Positions 57,274 through 64,000 of a stretch of 64,000 bases of DNA are shown piece after piece (within the stretch, counting starts at the first letter, position 1; every line of letters begins with the position of its first letter). The notes beneath the pieces are model-generated. The model was not told where the DNA came from. It worked only from the letters and a program-made list of their open reading frames with translations, and ran no database searches. Source of the DNA: an uncultured Flavobacterium sp. (GTDB lineage: Bacteria > Bacteroidota > Bacteroidia > Flavobacteriales > Flavobacteriaceae); contig CALJVL010000017.1 in NCBI GenBank assembly GCA_937773775.1, positions 31,343 through 95,342 on the forward strand, in the 5' to 3' direction. A program made the position numbers and the translations under genes.

Positions 57274-58320
57274 ATGAATACTAAAGCTTCAAAACCTCAT
57301 TACCCTATTTTGGATGGATTGCGCGGTGTAGCTGCGCTTCTGGTTGTTGCTTTTCATATTTTTGAAGCACATGCGACAAGTCATCTCGACCAAATTATAA
57401 ATCATGGCTATCTTGCTGTAGATTTTTCCTTTTTACTTTCTGGTTTTGTTGTTAGCTACGCTTATGATGATCGATGGGATAAAATGTCAATCGGAAATTT
57501 TTTCAAACGTAGATTGATTAGACTGCAACCGATGGTAATTATGGGAATGATTATCGGAGCAGTATTGTTTTATTTTCAAGATTCAACAGCACTCTGGCCT
57601 ACTATAAATGAAGTCCCTGTTTGGAAAATGCTGTTGGTAATGGTTATTGGGTTTACGCTCATTCCAGTTCCTACATCTTTAGATATTCGTGGTTGGGCAG
57701 AAATGCATCCTCCCAATGGACCGGATTGGTCATTATTTTATGAATATATTGCCAATATTCTCTATGCACTTTTTGTTAGAAAATTTTCAAAAACAGCTCT
57801 TAGTATACTTGTATTTCTTGCTGGATGTGCTTTATTTCACCTAGCAGTTACCAGTCCAAATGGAGATATTATTGGAGGTTGGTCGTTAACTCCGGAGCAA
57901 ATGCATATTGGCTTTGCTAGAATGATGTATCCATTTTTTGCTGGGGTATTGCTTTTCCGTACGGGGAAATTAATCCAAATAAAAAATGCTTTTTTTTGCT
58001 GCAGCTTACTAGTCATTATTGCATTGGCTATGCCAAGAGTAGGAGGAAGTGAGCATTTATGGATGAATGGTGTTTATGATTCAGCAGTTGTTATTTTGTT
58101 TTTCCCTCTTGTTATTTTCTTGGCAGCAAGCGGAGAGATTAAAAGCAAGTTTGCTGGACGAGTATGTTCCTTTTTTGGTAATATATCTTACCCTATCTAC
58201 ATTACTCATTCTCCAATAATATACATATATACAGCATGGGTAGTAGATAATAAAATGAAGTTTAGTCAAGCATATCCTGTGAGTATATTAGTTTTCTTGT
58301 CATGTGTTGCGCTTACTTAG
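57274..58320 (+). CDS. Acyltransferase 3 family membrane protein, C-terminus cut off
   Basis: A 348-residue integral membrane O-acyltransferase with about ten helices. It begins YPILDGLRGVAALLVVAFHIFE, where Arg17 and His28 are the conserved pair of the family, and has SFLLSGFVVSYAY and NISYPIYITHSP. It may acylate a sugar or envelope glycan. The frame ends in TAG 58318-58320, but the same frame goes on with LKLYDLPARRWLNKK to 58395, a typical family end, and 15 bases before it read AYLGL in a shifted frame. So the last ~25 residues look separated by a small local rearrangement; the remaining protein may still fold. Confidence 0.8.
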   Translation: MNTKASKPHYPILDGLRGVAALLVVAFHIFEAHATSHLDQIINHGYLAVDFSFLLSGFVVSYAYDDRWDKMSIGNFFKRRLIRLQPMVIMGMIIGAVLFYFQDSTALWPTINEVPVWKMLLVMVIGFTLIPVPTSLDIRGWAEMHPPNGPDWSLFYEYIANILYALFVRKFSKTALSILVFLAGCALFHLAVTSPNGDIIGGWSLTPEQMHIGFARMMYPFFAGVLLFRTGKLIQIKNAFFCCSLLVIIALAMPRVGGSEHLWMNGVYDSAVVILFFPLVIFLAASGEIKSKFAGRVCSFFGNISYPIYITHSPIIYIYTAWVVDNKMKFSQAYPVSILVFLSCVALT

Positions 58321-58544
58321 GTCTGCTTAAAATTATATGACCTACCTGCAAGACGATGGTTAAATAAAAAAGTACTCCAAAAACAGAACAATTAGTAGAT
58401 TTTAAATTGCCATTGTCTCTATCAATAATTAAAAATTTAAGTTAATATTGCAGTTTTAGAGCATTTACAAAAAGACAACTTCTTTTTTTTAATAAAATGT
58501 ACGTGTATACACAATAACTATTTTCAAAATAAACCTGTTTGATT

Positions 58545-59060
58545 ATGTCAAAAAAACAAAACCTCAATGGTACAATGCGCATCGTTCACCGTTATTTAGG
58601 ATTTTTCCTTTCTGGAATTATGTCCGTTTATGCCTTAAGCGGCTTCGTTTTAATTTTTAGAGATACTGACTTTTTGAAACAGGAAAAACAAGTTCTTAAA
58701 ACAATTAAACCAGATGCTAGCCTAGAGGAATTAGCTAAGATGTTAGACATTCGAAAGTTTAAAGCTGACCGTGAAGAAGGAAACATTGTTTATTTTAAAG
58801 ATGGAACCTACAACAAAAAAACCGGTGTAGCAGATTATAAAACACAAGAGCTTCCTATAGCAATTGAAAAAATGACTCATCTCCACAAAGCAAAATCAGG
58901 AGATCCATTGTTCTTTCTAAACATCTTTTTTGCAATGTCTCTTCTGTTTTTTGTGCTGTCCTCTTTTTGGATGTTCATGCCAAAAACATCGATATTCAAA
59001 AAAGGACTATACTTTACGGCAGCTGGTATTGTACTAACCTTAATCTTGCTGTTTGTATAA
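58545..59060 (+). CDS. PepSY-type single-pass/double-pass membrane protein
   Basis: A 171-residue inner-membrane protein. The N-terminus MRIVHRYLGFFLSGIMSVYALSGFVLIFRD is the typical opening of PepSY-associated transmembrane proteins, with a His that in larger relatives may bind heme. The middle is a small soluble domain (SLEELAKMLDIRKFKADREEGNIVYFKDG) and the end has two more helices (FFLNIFFAMSLLFFVLSSFWM and GLYFTAAGIVLTLILLFV). Iron uptake or reduction is the usual context, but no TonB receptor is near here. I used ATG 58545 rather than the TTG six bases earlier. Confidence 0.8.
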   Translation: MSKKQNLNGTMRIVHRYLGFFLSGIMSVYALSGFVLIFRDTDFLKQEKQVLKTIKPDASLEELAKMLDIRKFKADREEGNIVYFKDGTYNKKTGVADYKTQELPIAIEKMTHLHKAKSGDPLFFLNIFFAMSLLFFVLSSFWMFMPKTSIFKKGLYFTAAGIVLTLILLFV

Positions 59061-59297
59061 CGATAAACAGATTTATAGAAGGTTTCAAATAGCTAGTCAA
59101 ACCTCTGTTTGAAACAAGTAAATAATTGAGTCCTAAAGAAAAACTGTACAGCACAATTTTCAACTCTAATCCAGCATAAAAATTAAATAAAATAGAGTCA
59201 ATTTATTCGAACCCTTTATTTGTTTCTAAAGAATTAGTTTCACTACTTTTACGGCTAATAATACGACACCTCAAGTTGTGCCAAAAACTGCAATCCT

Positions 59298-60116
59298 ATG
59301 TCATCCGCAAAAAAAGACTACAAAAGAGTTACTACCAAGTCATTAATTGAAATGAAAAATAATGGAGAAAAAATCTCCATGCTTACTGCCTATGATTTTA
59401 CCATGGCAAAAATTGTCGATTCTGCTGGTATTGATGTTATCCTAGTTGGAGATTCAGCTTCAAATGTTATGGCAGGGCACGAAACAACTTTACCAATAAC
59501 TTTGGACCAAATGATCTATCATGCCTCCTCTGTTGTTCGAGCAATAGAAAGAGCATTAGTTGTAGTCGATTTACCTTTTGGAAGTTACCAATCAGACCCC
59601 AAAGAAGCATTGCGCTCCTCCATTAGAATTATGAAGGAAAGTGGTGGACATGCCGTAAAACTTGAAGGTGGAAAAGAAATTAAGGAGTCTATCAAAAAAA
59701 TATTAAATGCAGGTATTCCTGTCATGGGACATTTAGGTTTAACGCCACAATCCATTTATAAATTCGGAACTTACACTGTACGCGCCAAAGAAGATGAAGA
59801 AGCAGATAAATTGATGGAGGACGCAAAATTATTGGAAAAACTGGGTTGTTTCGCCTTAGTCTTAGAAAAAATACCTGCACACTTAGCTGAAAAAGTAGCT
59901 AAAAATATTTCGATTCCCGTTATAGGTATTGGTGCCGGTGGTGGTGTTGATGGACAGGTTCTGGTAATTCATGATATGCTGGGAATGAATAATGAATTTA
60001 GCCCCAGATTTTTACGTCGATATATGGATTTATACGAAGGTATGACAACTGCTATAAGTCAATATGTAGCAGATGTAAAGTCTAGAGATTTTCCTAATGA
60101 AAAAGAGCAGTATTAA
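59298..60116 (+). CDS. panB: 3-methyl-2-oxobutanoate hydroxymethyltransferase
   Basis: Makes ketopantoate from alpha-ketoisovalerate with methylene-tetrahydrofolate, the first committed step of pantothenate and coenzyme A synthesis. The 272-residue protein shows [16 protein letters not shown], the [22 protein letters not shown] active-site stretch that holds the metal-binding Asp, [17 protein letters not shown] and [15 protein letters not shown]. Length and motifs are standard. It is followed after 51 bases by a GT2 gene and further on by an RluA-type gene; no other pan gene is in the window. Confidence 0.95.
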   Translation: MSSAKKDYKRVTTKSLIEMKNNGEKISMLTAYDFTMAKIVDSAGIDVILVGDSASNVMAGHETTLPITLDQMIYHASSVVRAIERALVVVDLPFGSYQSDPKEALRSSIRIMKESGGHAVKLEGGKEIKESIKKILNAGIPVMGHLGLTPQSIYKFGTYTVRAKEDEEADKLMEDAKLLEKLGCFALVLEKIPAHLAEKVAKNISIPVIGIGAGGGVDGQVLVIHDMLGMNNEFSPRFLRRYMDLYEGMTTAISQYVADVKSRDFPNEKEQY

Positions 60117-60167
60117 AGATGTTTTAATCACCAAGATTGAATATTTACAACTAAAATAAACGCCGTT

Positions 60168-60926
60168 ATGCCCAAAGCCGCTTTTTCATTAATTGTTATC
60201 CCCTGCTTTAATGAAGAAAAAAGTATCTCACTTAAAGACTATTTTCAGTTTCTGGATAACTTCCATAGCACCATGATTTGCTTTGTTAATGATGGCTCTA
60301 CAGATAATACTCTTGGGGTACTTAGCTCAATAAGAGAAAAACATCCCTCACAAGTTCATATTGTTTCCATGATGAAAAACTCGGGAAAAGCAGAAGCTGT
60401 CAGAACTGGAATAAATTACTGTAATCAAAATTTTAACCACCGTTTTATTGGGTATTTGGACGCAGATTTAGCAACAACGCTTGAGGAATTTATGGACCTT
60501 ACTCATTATTTAAAAGATGAAATCGTTTTCTCTTTTGGTTCACGAATCAGAAAAATTGGTTCTGTAATTGAACGCGAAAACAGCCGGTTTTTAATCGGTC
60601 GCATTATCGCTACTTTCATCTCGCGGCTATTAGACCTTAAAGTATATGATACTCAATGCGGATGCAAGGTTTTTACAAAAGAAGTTTCGGAAGATTTATT
60701 TAAGAAAGAATTCATTTCTAGATGGCTTTTCGACGTTGAAATATTCTTTAGAATTATCGTTCTTTTCGGAAGAGAAAAAGCGATTCGGAAAATGTACGAA
60801 GTCCCTTTAAAGTCTTGGATTGAAAAGGGAGATTCTAAAGTAAAGCCAACTTACTTTTTTAAACTGTGGATTGATTTGTACCAAATCAGTAAAAAATACA
60901 AAAACAACACAAAACAATATGTTTAA
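60168..60926 (+). CDS. GT2 glycosyltransferase, polyprenyl-phosphate sugar synthase type
   Basis: A 252-residue GT-A fold enzyme with no transmembrane tail. VIPCFNEEKSISLKDYF opens the nucleotide-sugar site, and the GYLDADLATTLEEF motif gives the DxD-like DAD. SRWLFDVEIFFRIIV supplies the catalytic-region Asp typical of dolichyl/polyprenyl-phosphate mannosyl or glucosyl synthases. It should load a lipid carrier with a sugar on the cytoplasmic face. It is only 18 bases ahead of an ArnT-like transferase that would use such a donor, a clear functional pair. Confidence 0.85.
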   Translation: MPKAAFSLIVIPCFNEEKSISLKDYFQFLDNFHSTMICFVNDGSTDNTLGVLSSIREKHPSQVHIVSMMKNSGKAEAVRTGINYCNQNFNHRFIGYLDADLATTLEEFMDLTHYLKDEIVFSFGSRIRKIGSVIERENSRFLIGRIIATFISRLLDLKVYDTQCGCKVFTKEVSEDLFKKEFISRWLFDVEIFFRIIVLFGREKAIRKMYEVPLKSWIEKGDSKVKPTYFFKLWIDLYQISKKYKNNTKQYV

Positions 60927-60943
60927 TTTTAAACAACTGGAAA

Positions 60944-62362
60944 ATGATTGCGGATAAATTTAAAAGCAATTCTTATATTCTGTATATATCCGTAATTCTT
61001 ATTGCTCTCTTTAGATTATTACTGACTGCAACAATTCCTTTACTAGACAAAACGGAAGCGAGATATGCCGAAATTGCGAGAATAATGCAAGAAACAAATC
61101 AATGGGTTGTCCCCCAAATTGATTATGGCATTCCTTTTTGGGCAAAACCACCTTTGTCAACATGGTTATCAGCCGGTAGTTTTGTCGTTTTTGGTGTTAA
61201 TGAGTTTGCGTCTAGATTTCCGTCTTTTATTCTTAGTATCCTATTATTGATTATAGCAGGTAAAATGGCTAAGAAGAGCGGTGTTTCTTTCTATTTACCT
61301 GGATTCATTTTATTGACAATGCCTGAATTTTTGATACATACAGGGGTAGTTTCTACAGATACGGCTTTAGAATTTTGCGTAGCTATAATGATGATCTCGT
61401 TTTGGAAAACGATGACAAGTGAGAAGAAAACCTACTGGAACTATCTGTTTTTTGTTGCTTTGGGATTAGGATTATTAGCAAAAGGACCGCTTATCATGGT
61501 ACTTACTTTTCCTCCATTATTTTTATGGTGTTGTTTAGATACCCAAAGATTTCGTCAATTATTTTCTAAGTTTTCAATCATAAGCGGTATAATAATCACC
61601 GCTATAATTGGACTTCCTTGGTATTATTTTGCAGAACAGCAGTCACCCGGTTTTCTAGATTATTTTATAGTAGGAGAGCACTACAAACGCTTTGTGGAAC
61701 CAGGCTGGAAGGGAGATTTATATGGTAGTGGTCACTCACAACCAAAAGGAATGATTTGGGCTCTACTGTTTGTTTTTGGACTTCCTTGGGTACAAGTCGT
61801 GTTTTACAAATTATGGAAAACAAGAAAAACAATTTTAAAAAACGACTGGGTCTCTTTTTTAGTTTTATGGTTGTTTTGGACTCCCCTATTTTTTACGCTT
61901 TCTAAAAACATATTACATACTTATACCTTGCCCGTAATCATGCCTGTAATGTTTTTAATGGTATATTGGTGGGAAGATTTTACCCGAAAAAAAGTACTCA
62001 TTCGTATTGCCTTAATTTTCCCTGTAATTGCTTTTATCGGGTATACGGTACTTGCAACTGGAGTTTTTGATAAAAAGATGAATACCGATAAGTACATCTT
62101 GGAACAGATTTTAGAAAAACCCGAAAACAAAGATATTCCATTATACTATTGGAAAGAAAAAAATTACTCAGGCCAATTTTATAGTAATGGAAAAGCACAA
62201 CTAATAACTAACGAAAATCAATTTGATTCTATATTTAAAATCAATAAAAAAATAATTTTGGTTAGTTTGAAGAAAAAAGAAAATGAAATTCCGAAAAAAT
62301 ATAGAGAACAGATGGTTTTGGCCGAAAGCAATTATAAAACGTCTATTTTCATATCAAAGTAA
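60944..62362 (+). CDS. ArnT/GT83-like membrane glycosyltransferase
   Basis: A 472-residue protein with about eleven transmembrane helices. The first periplasmic loop reads PLLDKTEARYAEIARIMQETNQWVVPQIDYGIPFWAKPPLSTWL, close to the ArnT pattern with the conserved catalytic-type acidic pair and KPPL. The remaining C-terminal 80 residues are soluble. Relatives move a sugar from a polyprenyl-phosphate carrier to lipid A or to proteins on the periplasmic side. The GT2 gene directly upstream would provide the carrier-bound sugar. The acceptor is not known; no lipid A genes lie nearby. Confidence 0.87.
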   Translation: MIADKFKSNSYILYISVILIALFRLLLTATIPLLDKTEARYAEIARIMQETNQWVVPQIDYGIPFWAKPPLSTWLSAGSFVVFGVNEFASRFPSFILSILLLIIAGKMAKKSGVSFYLPGFILLTMPEFLIHTGVVSTDTALEFCVAIMMISFWKTMTSEKKTYWNYLFFVALGLGLLAKGPLIMVLTFPPLFLWCCLDTQRFRQLFSKFSIISGIIITAIIGLPWYYFAEQQSPGFLDYFIVGEHYKRFVEPGWKGDLYGSGHSQPKGMIWALLFVFGLPWVQVVFYKLWKTRKTILKNDWVSFLVLWLFWTPLFFTLSKNILHTYTLPVIMPVMFLMVYWWEDFTRKKVLIRIALIFPVIAFIGYTVLATGVFDKKMNTDKYILEQILEKPENKDIPLYYWKEKNYSGQFYSNGKAQLITNENQFDSIFKINKKIILVSLKKKENEIPKKYREQMVLAESNYKTSIFISK

Positions 62363-62379
62363 AAGAGTAGCATCAAGTA

Positions 62380-63072
62380 ATGAAAGAGATATCTAATAAG
62401 ACCAACCTTCAAGTATTACACGAAGATAACCATATTATAGTGGTCAACAAGCGTGTGGGCGATATAGTGCAAGGAGACAAAACTGGAGACAAGCCCTTGT
62501 CTGAGGTCGTAAAAGAATACATCAAAGACAAATACAACAAGCCGGGAGAAGTTTTCCTTGGCGTCGTACACCGGTTGGATAGGCCTACTACAGGAATTGT
62601 TGTTTTTGCGAGAACCAGTAAAGCTCTGACGCGATTGAATGAGTTATTTAAAAACAGGGAAACCCAAAAAACCTACTGGGCAGTCGTAAAAAACAAACCA
62701 GCCAAGCCTGAGGATAAATTGACTCATTTCATCAAAAGGAATGAAAAAAACAACACTTCAAAAGCACATTTAAAAGAAGTCCCAGACAGTAAATTAGCAA
62801 GTTTAGACTACGCTATTTTCAAGGAACTGAACAATTATTTCGCACTAGAAATCAATTTACATACTGGAAGGCACCATCAGATCCGCGCACAATTTTCAGC
62901 TATTGGCTCACCTATTAAAGGGGATTTAAAGTATGGATTTGACAGAAGCAACCCTAATGGAGGGATACATTTGCACGCTAGAACGTTAGTATTTATTCAC
63001 CCCGTCACTAAAGAAACTTTATCCATTACTGCTCCAGTACCAAATGAAGTTATTTGGAATACTTTAAAATAA
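62380..63072 (+). CDS. RluA-family RNA pseudouridine synthase
   Basis: A 230-residue single-domain enzyme that turns uridine in rRNA or tRNA into pseudouridine. VLHEDNHIIVVNKRVGDIVQG opens the catalytic domain, and GVVHRLDRPTTGIVVFARTSKALTRLNELF contains the catalytic Asp in the HRLDRPTTG motif. GRHHQIRAQFSAIGSPIKGDLKYG is the second hallmark. There is no S4 domain, so it belongs to the short RluA-like group. The exact target uridine cannot be read from sequence. It lies 17 bases after the GT83 gene, so it may share its transcript. Confidence 0.92.
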   Translation: MKEISNKTNLQVLHEDNHIIVVNKRVGDIVQGDKTGDKPLSEVVKEYIKDKYNKPGEVFLGVVHRLDRPTTGIVVFARTSKALTRLNELFKNRETQKTYWAVVKNKPAKPEDKLTHFIKRNEKNNTSKAHLKEVPDSKLASLDYAIFKELNNYFALEINLHTGRHHQIRAQFSAIGSPIKGDLKYGFDRSNPNGGIHLHARTLVFIHPVTKETLSITAPVPNEVIWNTLK

Positions 63073-63151
63073 TTTTAAGTCAGAATCCCTATTGCATCTA
63101 TCATAGTTTAACCGATTGCCAAACTTTGTAAAGTAACTAAAACTAAAAAAC

Positions 63152-64000
63152 ATGAAAAAAATACTAGTACTCTTCTGTTTATTATTTATTCTTCCCGTTT
63201 TAGCCCAAGATCATTTCTCTGGTATTACGACCTCTAAACGTGTTGGAATTATCAATATTGGTATGAACCCCTCAGAATTAGCAAATTTGAGTAGCAAGTT
63301 TGAAGTACAAGCACTTGCAGCCAGTATTAATATTTCTAATAATAAAGTGGGCTTCACAGATATTATCAACGGAGATAATTTAGAAAACAAGATCTTCAAA
63401 GGAGATGGACCTGTTAATTTTAAGGTAGATGCTGAATTTTATGGTCCTGGAATCGCGGCAAAACTGTTAGGTTGGGGATTCGCAATAAGTTCAAAAGGCC
63501 ATGTTAAAGCAAATATTATTGACGTAGATCCAAGTCTTGGCGATGCTTTTTCTAATAGCCTATTGAACTCAATTAGCAATTCCAGTATTATTTCCAATAA
63601 TTACAACCAACGAGTAAATACGACTTCTTGGGGTGAAATAGGGTTTTCAGTAGCCCATCAGCTTTTTCAAAATAAAAACAGTTCTCTAAATGGAGGACTA
63701 ACTTTAAAGCTTCTATTCCCCGGTTCTTATGCAAATATTGGTGCTGGTAATTTTAATGGAACCGTTTCAACAAGCATCCTTGGAAATGCAGAACTAACCA
63801 ATGCTAATGCCAATTTGAATATTGCCTATACTGGTAATTTTGCGAATAGTTTCGCAAATACAGGGGATTACACCCAATCTGTTTTTGGGAATTTAAATGG
63901 AATGGCAGCAGATATTGGTTTTGATTACCAATTGAAGAGTTCTGGAAGCGGCTATAAATTAAAAATAGGAGCTGCCCTAAAAAACATGGGAAGTATGACA
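63152..64000 (+). CDS. Exported outer-membrane-type protein (3' end beyond window)
   Basis: The gene starts MKKILVLFCLLFILPVLAQ, a clear signal peptide, at ATG 63152 and is open to the window end (283 residues seen). The mature start HFSGITTSKRVGIINIGMNPSELANLSSKFEVQ and the alternating short strands (VNFKVDAEFYGPGIAAKLLGW, NSSLNGGLTLKLLF, GFDYQLKSSGSGYKLKIGAALKN) suggest a beta-barrel or DUF5723-like outer-membrane protein. In related species such proteins can continue into an OmpA-type domain, which would be outside. Function unknown. Confidence 0.75.
   Translation, partial: MKKILVLFCLLFILPVLAQDHFSGITTSKRVGIINIGMNPSELANLSSKFEVQALAASINISNNKVGFTDIINGDNLENKIFKGDGPVNFKVDAEFYGPGIAAKLLGWGFAISSKGHVKANIIDVDPSLGDAFSNSLLNSISNSSIISNNYNQRVNTTSWGEIGFSVAHQLFQNKNSSLNGGLTLKLLFPGSYANIGAGNFNGTVSTSILGNAELTNANANLNIAYTGNFANSFANTGDYTQSVFGNLNGMAADIGFDYQLKSSGSGYKLKIGAALKNMGSMT

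Noticed and set aside
1..64000. CRISPR arrays, prophage, intact insertion sequences, tRNA or rRNA genes
   Set aside because: Looked for on both strands; no regularly spaced repeats, transposase, integrase or recognisable RNA gene was found by eye.

Overview
The window reads as a chromosomal segment of a Bacteroidota bacterium, most likely Flavobacterium or a close relative. Supporting features are the AT-rich DNA, the TAnnTTTG-type -7 promoter boxes, a large type IX secretion adhesin with a PorP/SprF partner, a TamB/TamL pair, an ArgF'-type transcarbamylase in a fused arginine/proline operon, and a YtxJ-family thiol protein. I saw no tRNA, rRNA, CRISPR array, phage or intact insertion sequence.

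Layout. 1-9093: an arginine plus proline biosynthesis operon on the + strand, argC (5' end outside the window)-argD-proA-proB-argF'-argB-argE-(DUF3267 membrane protein)-argH. Several of its gaps hold an inverted repeat, and argH carries a single-base frameshift in an A8 tract. A strong terminator follows at 9120-9148. 9723-14810 (minus strand): an ABC exporter, then a BCCT transporter, a MerA-like flavoprotein disulfide reductase and a decayed DUF427 gene. 14811-15987 is non-coding and holds an orphan terminator. 15988-19129: divergent ytxJ and clpB, with a perfect palindrome between them. 19130-20897: mostly non-coding, with a shattered fasciclin-domain gene. 20898-28306: an S9 peptidase, a divergent pair of 53-codon ORFs, an AcuI-like reductase, three different GNAT acetyltransferases in a row, a Rossmann-fold epimerase, a CIA30 protein and a small membrane protein. 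28485-35022 (minus strand): an exported LolA-like protein and a PorP/SprF-plus-adhesin pair. 35649-42083: a thioesterase, a NIPSNAP protein, an HPF/RaiA-like protein, a small membrane protein, a DUF255 lipoprotein and a broken Na/Pi cotransporter gene. 42271-49536: tamB and its BamA-like partner. 49905-64000: L-serine ammonia-lyase, an acyl-CoA ligase, a Nudix-type regulator divergent from a GH3 glycosidase, a C-terminally truncated acyltransferase 3, a PepSY-type membrane protein, panB, a GT2/GT83 glycosyltransferase pair, an RluA-type pseudouridine synthase and the start of an exported outer-membrane-type protein.

How the genes work together. The arg/pro block would take N-acylglutamate to arginine and glutamate to glutamate semialdehyde. 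TamB/TamL, PorP/SprF and the T9SS adhesin are envelope and surface machinery. The GT2/GT83 pair is predicted to make and use a polyprenyl-phosphate sugar. The Nudix protein has a degenerate catalytic box and faces a palindrome next to the GH3 gene, which suggests a local sugar-responsive switch.

A recurring theme is gene breakage. argH, the DUF427 gene, the fasciclin gene, the Na/Pi cotransporter and the end of the acyltransferase are all interrupted. Some lesions are homopolymer indels, which could be sequencing errors. Others are in-frame stops, which fit real decay better. All family names are from recognition of sequence motifs; no database search was possible.
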